Shown here: positions 1 to 12,400 of the stretch, in pieces
Position numbering within the stretch: position 1 is the first letter of the stretch
Layout: each line of letters starts with the position of its first letter
Source: Struthidea cinerea
Lineage: Eukaryota > Chordata > Aves > Passeriformes > Corcoracidae
Assembly (NCBI GenBank): GCA_013397865.1
Contig: VZTI01005313.1
Coordinates: forward strand, 559,759 to 623,758
Length of the DNA: 64,000 nucleotides
Direction of reading: 5' to 3'
Notes under the pieces: generated by a model
Seen by the model: only the letters and a program-made list of their open reading frames with translations
Told to the model about the DNA's origin: nothing
The model's database searches: none
Made by a program: the position numbers and the translations under genes

Positions 1-257
1 GGGCCGGGCTCGGCCGCCTCCCGCGGGCCCCAGGCGGCGCAGAGCACCTTGGTGCCGCTGCCCAGCTCCACGTAGGCCGAGCCCTGCGCCTGGCTCAGCA
101 GCCCGGCCCGCGCGAACAGCGGCCGCAGGGCACAGGGGTCCCGCGGCTCCGCCCCCGCGCCTTCCTCGTCCTCCTCATCCTCGGCCGCGGTCGCTGCCCA
201 CAGCGCCGGCGGCTGCGACTCCTCCGGGCCGCGCAGGCGGCGGTGATCCAGCGGCAT
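1..257 (-). CDS. EXOSC6: Exosome complex component MTR3, 5' part only
   Basis: EXOSC6/MTR3 is an RNase PH-fold subunit of the hexameric ring of the RNA exosome, which threads RNA to the processive nuclease in nucleus and cytoplasm. The ATG at 257-255 opens a frame that stays open to the window edge (85 codons plus 2 nt). It begins MPLDHRRLRGPEESQPP, passes an acidic low-complexity stretch, then reads DPCALRPLFARAGLLSQAQG and GTKVLCAAWGPRE. These match the known MTR3 N-terminus, where the RNase PH fold begins. The gene has a single exon in mammals, which fits the uninterrupted frame here. The rest lies outside the window. It is in tandem with AARS1 and reads the same way, as in mammals. Identification is by recognition of the conserved N-terminal block. 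Confidence 0.9.
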   Translation of the reverse strand, partial: MPLDHRRLRGPEESQPPALWAATAAEDEEDEEGAGAEPRDPCALRPLFARAGLLSQAQGSAYVELGSGTKVLCAAWGPREAAEPG

Positions 258-405
258 GTTCGGCGCGACACCGTGAGCGGGCGGGGACAGGGCGGGCCCG
301 AGCAGGAGGCGGACACAAGCTGTGACTGGCAGGGGAAGCCCACCCCATCCCATCCCGTCCCGCCCCGCCAGCAGAGCCGGGGCGCAGAGCGCGGGGCAGG
401 GAGCC
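258..405 (-). promoter_or_regulatory. Short EXOSC6 upstream region between AARS1 and EXOSC6
   Basis: Only about 148 bp separate the AARS1 poly(A) signal from the EXOSC6 ATG. The stretch is GC-rich with many CpGs, so the EXOSC6 promoter and the AARS1 cleavage site must share this space or overlap. No TATA box is visible. The promoter role is inferred from position and composition. Confidence 0.5.
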
Positions 406-411
406 TTTATT
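406..411 (-). terminator. AARS1: AARS1 poly(A) signal AATAAA
   Basis: The minus strand reads AATAAA here, 60 nt past the AARS1 stop codon. That implies a 3' UTR of roughly 80-90 nt. Confidence 0.75.
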
Positions 412-471
412 GACCGGAAAACCGCGCAGGGGTCAGACAGGGAGACAAAGGGGCCGGGGTTCCCCCTTCAG

Positions 472-3400
472 TCAGTTCTTCAGCTCCCCCAGCCGGAGCC
501 TGGCAAAGTCCGTGGCCAGTTTCAGGGCTTCCTGCAGGCAGCCCACGTTCTTGCCTGTTGCCTGTGCAGAGATGTCCTTTCCACCACCTTTGCCGTCCAT
601 CAAGCCAGACACTTCCTGCACCCACTGGCTGGCCTTCAGGCCCTTATTTGCGGTCTCCTGGGCAGGAAAGAAACCCAGCAGTCAGCGCTGAGGGAAGAAC
701 AGCAATCTCCCCACCCCATGCCTACCACGCTGTTAAGTCCTGACTCTTCCCCTTCCGTGTTTGCAGAGCACAAGCCCTCTTCCCTCACTTCTGCAGCCTG
801 ACAAGAAGCCCAAGCACGAGGGCTGTGGCTCTTGCCAAACCCCAGTCAGTTCTGGCTGTGTAACATTAGATAGTTCCTGTCTGGACACAGCAGCTCCTCC
901 ACGAGGAGGCTCGGGAAGAGGCAGCCATGCAGCCTTGGCAGTACCTGGGGTACTTGACACAGGCAGGTGATCCTGCCGGCTTCGTTATCCACAGCAAACA
1001 GCATAGCAGCAGTCTGGGGGGAGTTAGTCTTGAAGAGCTTCAGAGATTCATTCAGGGCCTGGAAGAGAACAAAATCATTGCATGACTGCCTCCCTGCGCT
1101 TGCCCCCAGCCCTGCTCCAGCCCCAACAGCACCCACAAAGACCTCAGGGATCAGGAACTGCACTAAACCAGCCAGCAGCACTCTGCAATGCTCCTCCTCC
1201 CAAACATGAGCCATCTTCACACTCCTGGCAGTTTAGAAGCCTTGGCAGGGGACATAAACCCTGCCTGTGTACCCTGAGGCAGGAAGGAGAAAATGCTTTT
1301 ATTTCCCCACCTTGAGGTATCCAGGAACTGGCAGGATCAGCCCCAGAATGAACCTTTGCCTGAGTGTACAGGCTGGAGGGGAAAAAGCTCCTCCCAGCAG
1401 ATGGGAACAGCTGTTCCAAAGGGAATCAGGAGGACTCAAACACAGCCCAAAGAGGCTGCAAGTGTTACCAGACACAACAGGCAGGGAAGAATCAGGGAGA
1501 CTGCCATACATTCCATTATTCCCAAGGAAACCATCATCCCTCACTTGCACAGACAGCATGATGCAGCACAGAGCCCCAGGAGTGGGTCCTCTGGCAAGCA
1601 AAGCAATGCTGCTCTGGGTGGATTGAGAACATGCAGCTCCCTGGGCTGCCAGCACTGCCACCCCATGGGATGCACCCTTCTGCCAGGGAAAACACTGCCA
1701 CAGTGTAATGTTCTGCATCACGCATCATGGTGATGCTGGTGGCCACAGAGAGTGAATAGGATCAGCTCCAAGGCTGCCAGAGAGGAAATTTTAACAGGGC
1801 ATTAAGCCCAGAGCGGTCTAAGGCCAGGCACAACCAGCCCCCGCTGCCTGGCACTCACTGGGCTCAGCACTGTGACACAGCACACACAATGGAGCGTTCA
1901 TTCCAACAGAATTCCAACGTGTGTGGAGGAGGGAAGGAGCAGATTCAGCCCTGGCCAGGGAAGAACTTGAACCCAGCTGAGCTCTAGACATCGCTGGGGG
2001 CAGCTCTCTGCCTGGCCCTGTCCACACGCTCAGCCCAGGACACCACTCCCGGAGCTGATCTGCAGGGGCCACAAGCATTGCAGCTTTCATGGCTCGGCAG
2101 AGCTACTGTTCTCAGTCCCTTAAGTGCATTTCAGCGTCGTGACTGCTGCAGGATGAGTCTTACCTGGGACACAATGGGATTTCTGCTGGGCTCCCTATCC
2201 ACCACCAGGTCTGGAAGCTCAGCAAGTGGTCAAGAACCCACCACCCCTGCAAGCCCATGTGCTATTCCAGGAGGTGGGACACAAGAAAATATCCCAGTGG
2301 TCCCTCCCCCTTCTCAGGGACAGCAGATGGCAAGAGGGACAGCTCTGTAGCACTGAACCACCTCTCCAAGTGATGAGACCACTCAGCTGCTCCTCAGGCA
2401 GAAGGAAGGTTGTTGAGGAGAGATCAGCCTTTCCCATACCTTTGCTGAGGCTCCATTTTCCATTTCCATGATGACCCATGGCTGGTTAGGGTGACTCTCA
2501 ATAACTTGCTTGGTCTTCTCCAGCACCTGAGGACAACAGTGGTCAGCCACTAGACCACCCACACTGTGTATGGACACAAGACCCACCTGGGTAGAGCAGG
2601 GACAGAAGCCCCCAAGATGCCCAAACACACCCACAGCCCAGCCTGGAGCAGCCTCACACTGTGAAGCCAGGAGGAATATATTCTGACAGGCAGGTATGTG
2701 GCCTGCAAGACAGCATGTCATGCATGATTCCTCCTCCAGAAAACTCCAGTGGGATCCAGGAGGAAGCCTGCACCCAGGGGCACTGTTAGGGCAGGAACAA
2801 GCTGCCATGCTTCAACCCAGGGAACACGTATGGAGCTAATTCTGCTTCAGGAGGCTGAACAGTGTGAGGGACATTCCCACACATCAATTCTCTTCCATCC
2901 TGGACACTAACAGAGCTCCCAGGGGAGCACCCCACAGCCCTCCCACACTGTCCTTTACTCCAGCCCAGGGCTCACTCTTTTCTGGATGTCAGCTTTGCTT
3001 GCTCGGTCCAGGTCATCCATGACTTTCTTCAGTGCTTTAACAGCCTCTCTCAGTTCATCTTTCTGCCACTGTGGGATAACAGCAGTGGCCAGTGTCTGCA
3101 AAAGAGAAGCAGGTGGAGAAGGTTAAAGGTGCCAGCAACCATGGCAGGAGATGCAGCACCTCATGAACTCTGCCTCCAGTGGCAGAGCCCAGTAAGCTCC
3201 ACTCCTCTCCCAGTGCCAATGACCCCAGGCAGCAGGTGCTGGCTGCAGCACCCGTGCAGGGCTACTGGGCAGGAGCAGGAAGGTGAACTCAGGCCTCAGT
3301 AATACCACCCAGTGCTAGCAATCAAGGTCCCGTTCACTCTGGGGAGGCAGAGCACTGCTACCATACTCACCTCACCGAGATCCGTGATCTCCTTCTGCAC

Positions 3401-6400
3401 ATCCTTGTTGGGAGCTGTCTGGACCTTCACCTTGGCCTCCAGGGCTGACAGCAGTTTCCTGAGGCTGTCGACTTTCCTGAGGGCCTAGGAGAACACAATC
3501 TGAGTTAAATCAAGCAGGAATATTGAGCAGGCTGGGCTCTTGGTCACCCCAGAGCACGAAGAGGTGAGGAATGCTGGAATGCCCCAGGATGGAGCTTAGT
3601 AACTCTTGGGAAGGCACAGGGCCAAAGCAGGCAGCACCTGACCAGAAACAGGGTGTGATGCTGGCACATGGGCCCCAGAGGTCTCTTTTCTTTTCTGGGA
3701 TTGCCAAGATCCCCCCAAAAGAGAAGTCATCTCCCCGATGAAACCCCTTTCTCCCACTCTAGGGAGCGCCAGCCCACATCCAAAGTCACTGCCTCCTGCA
3801 GCAAAGGACTGGGTTCTCAGACTTCCCCACTCTTCTGCCAGCCTTGCCAGCTGCCAAGAGCTGTGTATCTGCAGCCATTCTGAAAAGCAACCTGAGCTGA
3901 TCCTGGAGTCATCCCACACACCCACCCAGGTTTCTCTGCCACAACACCTACATCTGAGGCTTCCCCCTCTCTTCCCTGCTCTGACTGTAGTAAAGTCAAG
4001 GCTTCCAGCACAGCCTTTGTCAACAGCAGCACCCTTTTCCATGAGTCCCTCAGAGGATATAGTGCAAATTTGAACAAAAGGAACTTGGGCACAGAGTTAA
4101 AAGGTGGAATTTCACAGAGGATCTCTCCTGCCTACCCTTACCTTCCGAGCTTCAGCTCCAGTGACTGCAACTATCCTCCGAATGCCTTTAGCAATTGCTT
4201 CTTCTGAAACAATCACGAAGGGGCCAGCATGGCTGGAGTTCTGCAAGTGCCTTTGGAAAGAACCCAGACAGACCCACAAGAGAGAGTTAGAAGTCCACCT
4301 CTCCTTTCAGCAAGAATCAGCACAGAAATAAGACAACCATCCTGCCAGAGAAATGCAGCAATGTGGGGACAGGCAGAAAAAAACACTTGTGCAAATGAGT
4401 GAGGAAAAGGAGGCAAGGGCTGTGCTCCCAGCACTGCCAGAGACCCTGCGTGAGGGCAGGGGCAATACAGGCAGTTTCCTGCCTGCAAAAGGTAATTTTG
4501 AAGACTGATTGACTCAGGACTGGGAGTGCAAAGGCACATCATCACCACCACCTCCAGCTCTGCCCTGGCTGTGCCCAGTGTATGTTCATGGCACTCCCAG
4601 GAGCTCAGGCTCCACAGGAACTCCTTTTCAGCCACCCTACCACCTTCCCCGACCACTCCAGGTACTCACGTCCCTCCGCAGAACTCAATAGAGGTGATGG
4701 AGCCCCCAGGGCCGGAGGGGTCAGCCAGCAGCTCCTCCACGGGAATGCCAATGGAGACCACACGGACGGGATCAGGGTAGGTCTCGTCAAAAACTGCCCG
4801 AAGTCCTTGGATAGCTTTGGCTGCTGCGAGAGGGCAGTCCTTGGCATACACAGTCTGCAGAGGACAGCAAAAGGATGAGGGTAAGAGCCAGTCCTGTCAG
4901 CTGTGACTGATAGCCCATGTTCCCAAGAAATATCTTCCTCTGATAGATCCTAGAAGTGAAATCTTGTGCTTCACCTGAGCTGGGGTTGGTTGAGCTGCAA
5001 GAATCACAAAGTTATTGGCAGATGTCTCATCTTCAAAACTCCCAATACCACCTGCTCAGACTCCCTGTGTGCTACTGCACATGCAAATGGTTCCAAGCAC
5101 AGATTCCAGGGTCATCCAGGGTCTGCTCTGACACTTGGCACCAGACAGAGAAACTCTCCTGCCACTGGAGACACATCACTGGGTGTCTGGGTGCACAGCG
5201 TAAATCCAGCCAGGCCTGCAAAACACTGCCAAACTTCCTGGCTCTTGTAGCTGATGTGACACTACTGCAGGCATGGGAACACTCCAGCCCTAGAGAGGGC
5301 TTGAAACCAACGAACAGAACAATCCATATGGGGTTTCCCACTCAAAACCCTCTGAGCTGATGGCAATCTGTGCACAGTACTGCACCAGCAGCTCAGAATC
5401 CTCCTGCATGCCAAACTCCCAGCATCCCAGATCATCCAAAACCTGGACTCAAGGTATACAATGTGCCAGCCATACCCACCTTTGATTCCTCAATCATCTG
5501 GTTGGCAATCCCTTCAACTGTCTTGATTTCCTGGGTGGACAGGGCTCCCTTGGCCGTGAAGTCGAAGCGCAGCCTGTCCGGTGCCACCAGGGACCCCCTC
5601 TGGTCAGCCTCCCCCAGCACCGAGCGCAGGGCGAAGTTGAGGATGTGGGTGGCCGTGTGGTTGCTCATGACCGGCCTCCGCCTGGCCTGAGGGAGGAAGC
5701 CACTGTTAGATGGGATCCCACACCCCAGAGCCACAACCACCTCCAGCAGCTGAAGGGGAGGTTAATGCCCTGCTCCAACAGAATCCCAAACTAGCCCAGG
5801 ACACAGAAACAACTGATCACACTTGCTGCCCTGGAGCTTCAGCTACAGGAGCAGGTGTTCTCCACCAAATCTGTGCATGGCTTTTTCCTGGCAGTCCCCT
5901 TGTTGGGCCTGTGTGGAGAGAGGCCAAGGACAGACTAGGACACAGATTCTCATCTCTGTTCCTCAGCAGGGAAAAGCACTCCAAGATGGAAGCCTTCCCT
6001 CTTCATCTAAAGGTGCTGCCTCTATAGGGAAAGGAAATGCATCAGGCTGACTGTGCTCAACCCAGCACTCACTGAGCAAGCTGAGACAAAAGGAGCAATG
6101 TCTGAAGTGGGGCAGGCAGCTGAGGCTCTCTGCTGTTGTCCCCATGCACCACACATGTTCTCCCTGCAAGTCATGACCCAAAATGTGTTTCTGCCTGTGA
6201 TCAGCAAACCCAGCAAGTGTGGCTCTGAGCCAGCTGGGCATTATCTGCCTCGTGGTAGGAGAAAGCCAGGTGCCAAGCAGGAGAGACTTGGAGTCAGCCA
6301 GACACTGCTTGATCGTGTGCTGCAGGGAGAGCAGGACCCAAACATCAGGCCCCTGGAGTGGAACCGATGAAAAGAAACAAGACAAAATCCAGAGAAAACA

Positions 6401-9400
6401 GACAAGCCCATGTGTTACACCAGGTCTTAACTCACCTCATCAATAGTCAGGTGGACCTGATCTCCTACTTTCAAACTCCCATACAGAGTTCCTATGTGGA
6501 GCACGTAACCTCCTCGGACCTGCACATTCTTCACAGTGAATTCTGTTTTCTGCACAAAGAGGGAAATGCCCCATGTGAGCAGGGTGAGAGGCCAAGGGGA
6601 GACGTCATCCAGCCAGAGGTCTGAGCTGCAACTGGAAAGGTCCCAGCTGAGAGCCAGAGGGGTGTGTGTGCTGGAGAAAGCTCAGTGTCCCCAGGCACAG
6701 CACACAGCAAAGTGGAGAAGTGAATGCAGGTGGGGCACAGTTATGGGGCACAGAAAGAGCTCCCCATCACAGCTTGAGAGCACTGCCCTTGGGCTTGGCA
6801 ATCCCAGCACCACACCACAGGTACCCACATTCTGGTGATAGCAGCACAGAGTTGAATTCCTCAAGAAGCAAGGAAACAAAACTCCAGCACATCCATGCCA
6901 TGCTGCACCCTCAGAAAGGAACCCTGTGCAATGCCTGACACCTAACATGGATGGGAAATTGCTGGAGCTGTTTGGCCCCTTCTCCCCCTCTGCCCAGGCC
7001 CCAGGTCAGACAGAGTCTAGCAAAAGGCTCTCAGGCCCACTCACATCCTCCCTGCTGTCGTCATCCTTGACCATGTAGCCCTGGTCATAGATCTGCCCAC
7101 CCTGCTCAGCGTAGAAGCAGGTCCGGTCCAGCACTATCCCACATTCCTGGCCAGTGGATACCTCCTCCACAAACTTCTTCTCCCTGCGGATGGCCTTCAC
7201 CGTGGCCACGAGGCTCCCGAAATCTGCCACCGGGATGACAGGCAGTGTCAGTAAAAGAGGAAAACCTTGTAGACACCACATGGGAGCAGAATGTCATAGC
7301 AATACCTCCCAATATTGCAGGAGCTCATGGCAGCTACCACATTTGCAGGGGATAAGGAGAGAGGAGTAAAGCAACAGTTAGCTGGGAATTTCATTTAGTG
7401 CCCTCCAAGGCAGGGATTGTCACTGCCTTCCACACCTATGCAGCAAAAGTCAGCACAAACATGCCTATGAGCCTGCAGCCTCCTGAATTTCCATCAAATC
7501 AAAACACTAGCAGGAACAGCCAGAGCGAGCAAGCCAAAGACCCTCCAACAGGCCAAGCAGGAACTGCAGTCTCCTGCAGCACTGGCAAAGGAGCAGCTGA
7601 GAAACACCAACATAGGAGTGTGGAGACACAAAGCTGCAGGGAATAGGAATTCCCTTAACATGGCAACAGCAGTACAGCCCCTGAACAGTCTGTCCTATTT
7701 CTCTGCTCGATTAGTAACAAGCAGGCTATACACCCGCACAGCCTTCCACTCCCAACTCCATGTCCCAGGAAAGGGGAGCCCAGAGGTACGTGCCATGGAA
7801 GGTTTAGTAGCAGAACATGATTGTGAAAAGGTTTTTTCATACCATAGGTACCACTCGGATCTGAAGCATAGTTGTATTTCGGTGAGTCATCTGTCACCTC
7901 CAGCCCTTGGGCTCGTAGCTCTTCAATGGCATAGATGTCCAGCATGAGGAGATCCTCCCCTCCAGCACCCTTGCCCTGGGATTTGAGCTGCCAAAGAGCA
8001 AGGTTTGAGAAATGAGCTGTCAAATACCAAGGTTTAAGAAACACCAATGCATGCCAGCCTAGTTGCACATCTCACTCACACCCCTCAGCACTCCCTGACT
8101 GAGAGCTCTGCCCAGGGAAGCTGTGTGCCAGCACCTGGAGTGTGCCCATTTTTCTGGCTTCAGAGCAGCCAGTTCCAGCATGCAGACCAAGTGGGCCCAA
8201 GCCCAGTAAGGACAAGGCAAGTACCCAGCTGGTCAACACCACTCCCTGCTGCTGCAGCAAGCATGCTGGAAGAGGCACCCAAGGTGCAGGCCTGCCTAGA
8301 TACTGATCCTTGGACAGGGAATAACTTCCCTAACCAGAACAGGATGGCAGAGGTGCTCCCAGCACTCCGCTATCTCTGTCTGAAGGCTGAACTCAAGGTT
8401 CCAGGCTTCGCTAGTGAGCAAAACCAACCCCAGCTGTACAGAAAAGACATATCCCACAGCAACTGTGGTTGTCCTGGTTTTTCCCACGGGACAAACCATG
8501 GGGCACAGGGGGTGTGAGCAGACTTAGTGAGAAAGGAGCAACTCATGACTGCAAACTGCAAGGAAGGAAATTGTCCCTGCCCACTCATAAACCAGCTTCC
8601 CCTGGAGCTGTTACCTACCTGAGCATTTTTCCGCTCTTCTTCAAAGCCCTCCATGTCTACAACAAGGCCCTTCTCCTCTGCAATCAGCCCAGTGAGATCC
8701 GCAGGGAAACCGTAGGTGTCATACAGCAGCCAGGCAGTGTCACCTGCAGAGAAAGTGCAAAGCAGTCACCTCTCATGTTCCATGAGACACTGCTCCCTTC
8801 CCTGCTCTCCCACTGGCTCTGAGCTACAGCAGGACACTGAACAGGTCTGGAGAATGTGAACAGCCAAAAGGCTCCTCCCTGCCAGCACAGAGATCTGTGT
8901 CTGGGCAGCTTAGAAACCTGAGCAAGTGAACACAGGCCAGAGGGGAGATGGGTGGTTCAGCTCTAAGAGATGTCTTCTGACTCCAACTTTGTCCCCTCGC
9001 CACCTTCCACGTCTCTAATTTCCCCACCCAGCTGAGCCCTGATGTGATCTTAGATAATAAATGCCTTTTGCTGCATCCAGACAGAAGTCACAGCCTTACC
9101 AGGAATGATTTTACTGTCCCCAAGGCTCTGGATCTTCCTGTCCAGGATGCGACGGCCTCTGCTCAGTGTTTTCAGGAACTGATCCTCTTCTTCATTGATA
9201 ATGTCCTTTACCATATCTGGGTCCTTCTTCAGCTCAGGAAAGGCATCTCCCTGCAGACCCAAGAGGATGAGCCCTTCAGCACAGAGATCTGCACACCTCA
9301 GCAGAGGAAGTCTTCAGCAGATACAGTGGAGTAGGAGAACTTACCAGTGACTGCACCACCACATCAACCAGAGTAGCAAAGAAACCCTTGGGGGCATTGA

Positions 9401-12400
9401 GCTTCTCATGGGAGTAGCGCACGGCCCGTCGGAGAATCCGCCTCAGCACATACCTAGGGAATGGCAGAGCCCCCCGTGCAAACATTACACAACTGAGTTG
9501 TTCTCATGGCCTCCACCAGCATCCACCTACCAGCAGCCCCTCCCAGGACCAAGAGCACAGGGTTTTCTCCCCATGTTTTCCCTCAAGCAGCTGCTCACAG
9601 CAGCAGCAAGGCACAGGTGAGGTGCCAGTCCCCAGCTCCATGACCCACATTCACTGTGTGCTGAGTCCAGCGGCACCTGCAGCACAGCTTCCCCCAGCCC
9701 AAAATTCCTTGCTTTTTCAACAGCAGCATTGCACCAAGCAGGGCTTTGTGCCTGTCTGCCCACACTGATCCTATCCAGGGGCTGGCACAGCAGCAATGGT
9801 GCTCACAAGAACCTTCAGACTTGTGCATCATGGCCTTTTGGGTGAACCTTACTACAGCGATTCAAGCGTCAAATATCCCAAGCAAACATTCTGCTACCCA
9901 CTGGGATCAAAGAGAACCCAGAGACAGAGGAGATGCCAGAGCCCTGATGGAAGCCATGCTGAACAGAATGCGAGTGGTGGCAATGCAGCAGCTCCTTCTT
10001 ACCCTCTGCCAGTGTTGTCAGGCCTGCCCCCATCTGAGAGGGCCAGGGTGATGGTCCGTGCGTGGTCGGCCAGCACACGGTAGGCCATGTCTATTCCATC
10101 AGCATCCTCGGCCCCGACCTGCCCCAGGTACGGCCTGGCACCGGTGCCCTGTGCAGAGGAGAAGGCAGTGGGCAGAGGGTACAATTATTGACAGTGGCAC
10201 CATGGCAGAATTACAGGGAAGGGCCTCAGAAGCCAAGCCCACCCCACCACCCACAACCACAGAGGAGAACATTCCTCTTGGAAAGAGGTGACTCAGTGAA
10301 CCCAGGGGAGGCACAGAGCTGTGGGTTCTGCATGGTGCCACGGCCCACGTTTCAACAGCCAAAAGCTCTCCAGACCAGAGGGAAGAAAATCCAATTTATC
10401 CCATCATTAAGAGCCCAACAGAGAGGGAGAGGGAGAGAGTACAGGGAAATCATCTGTTCTGCACATTGGCTCAAGGACTCCAACCTGGCATAACCTGCCC
10501 AGCTAAGAAACCTTTCAAATTCTGTCACACAGGAGATGGTCCCAGCTTTCCTCTTTTAGGACGTTTTTATCCATACCCTAGGGAAAGATACTGCTGTAAC
10601 CATGCAGTGCTTGCATGTGGTGCAAACCTCCCCCCACGGGCACAGTCTCTCCAGCTGGGCTCCCAGCACATGGCTGGAAGGCAGACAAGGACACAGGGGC
10701 TGTGTCGCCAGTGGATTTAGCACTGAAGAAAGGCAGCTCTCCAATTCCAACTCTGGAGCTCAGCACCTCATTCCTTAGAGGTAGCAGGAGCTCGGGCTCT
10801 TCTCCCTGCATTTTATCCAGCATGGTGTACAACCAGGAAGCTCTGCCTCCTCCAAGAAGGAAAAAAAAAGGCTTGGACTTGTACACAGAACTCCTAGCAT
10901 GGGTAACGTGGTCCCCACCCAGGACAATGCAGCAGCAGCACACAGGTTCTGCAAGTGACTGTCATGGTTTATATGGAAAAGGCCTCCTGTCTAAGGGAAT
11001 TTTCTACAGATCAGCATGTTACAGCTGTGAGACAGAAGGACAAATTGATTCTGAGTTTCTCTCGACCACACGGCAAAAAAATAGCACTTGGCCATGGGGG
11101 ACTGCAGAGCATGTCCCACTGGGAGAGGACCAAGGAGTGTCCATCAGGACGGTTCACAGAAACCGGGTAAGCTGCACCACTCGCTGTCCTCTTTTCCCCT
11201 GGAAACATATCCCAGGGCAGCAATTACTGTGCCAGCCTGGGTTCCTACCCTCAGCAAAGTGCAAACGTGTGGGGCTCACAGCAGCTGGGAAAGCAGAGAC
11301 CACCCTGTCCAACCAGCCCCATGCATCTCCCCAAGGATTCAGGGAATGGATGCAGCTGTGTCAGGCTCCAGTTCATACCTTTTGGATGGCTTCAAAGTAA
11401 GGAAGGAAAAGGTCAGTGTCATAGTTGGACATCTTATTCTGCAGCACAGAGACCAGCCTCTCCAGGCCCATCCCAGTATCAATACTTTTCTTAGGAAGGG
11501 GTTTCAGTGTCCCATCAGCTTCCCTGCCAAAGAAAGCTGAGATGTTATGGATGGATGCTCTGCAAGGGGAACCCCATCTCTCTCTTAATCTCCATGAGAT
11601 TTAGTCCCATCAGATTTGTGACACAGGCCCATACACAAGCCACACAGGACAACTTTGATAAAATTCAGTTAACAAGACCCTTAGCAACAACTTAGACCCA
11701 GAGCAGACAACAACTTATTCTGTACTGAACTCCTGACAGATAAACAGAGAAAATACTCTCAAGTTTGTCCCAAAAGCAGCATGACCAACCCCTTCTGTAC
11801 TGGTGGGTAAGGGGACAGAGCATAACAAAGAGCTCAGCTGCTGGGAATGGCGAGTAAGCCACGGGCAGTTAAAAAAGTGTGCAGCCCAAGCAGCCTCCCA
11901 AACTGAGCTGGAGCAACCTGGCTCACCTGGAAGCTGGAAGCACGTCTGGCTCACCTATTGAACTGTATGAACACCAGGTTCCAGATCTCCAGGACGTTGG
12001 GGTCATCCTGATTGACCAGGTGTGAAGCATCTCTGTCCCCGATTCGGTCATAGTGGATCTCGCTGCAAGGGCCACAGGGGCCGGTGTCTCCCATTTCCCA
12101 GAAATTATCCTTCATATTGCCAGGCAGAATCCTGCCCTCAGCCAGCCTGTAAGAAGAAATTTATTGAACAACAGAGACTAACTAAAAGAATTCCCCAAAC
12201 TAAAGGCTATGCTGGAGAAACCATAGCTCACTAATTCTCTAGATGTGCTGATGAATTCTTAGAGTCTTGAGACAGACCAATCCAAGAGCCTAACACTCAG
12301 AATCCCTGCTGAGGGGATCAGGTGAACACTGGCGCCTGGCACTCATCGCAGGTGGAGACAAAGACTTACACAACACCTCAGTAAAGCCACCAGCAAGAAG

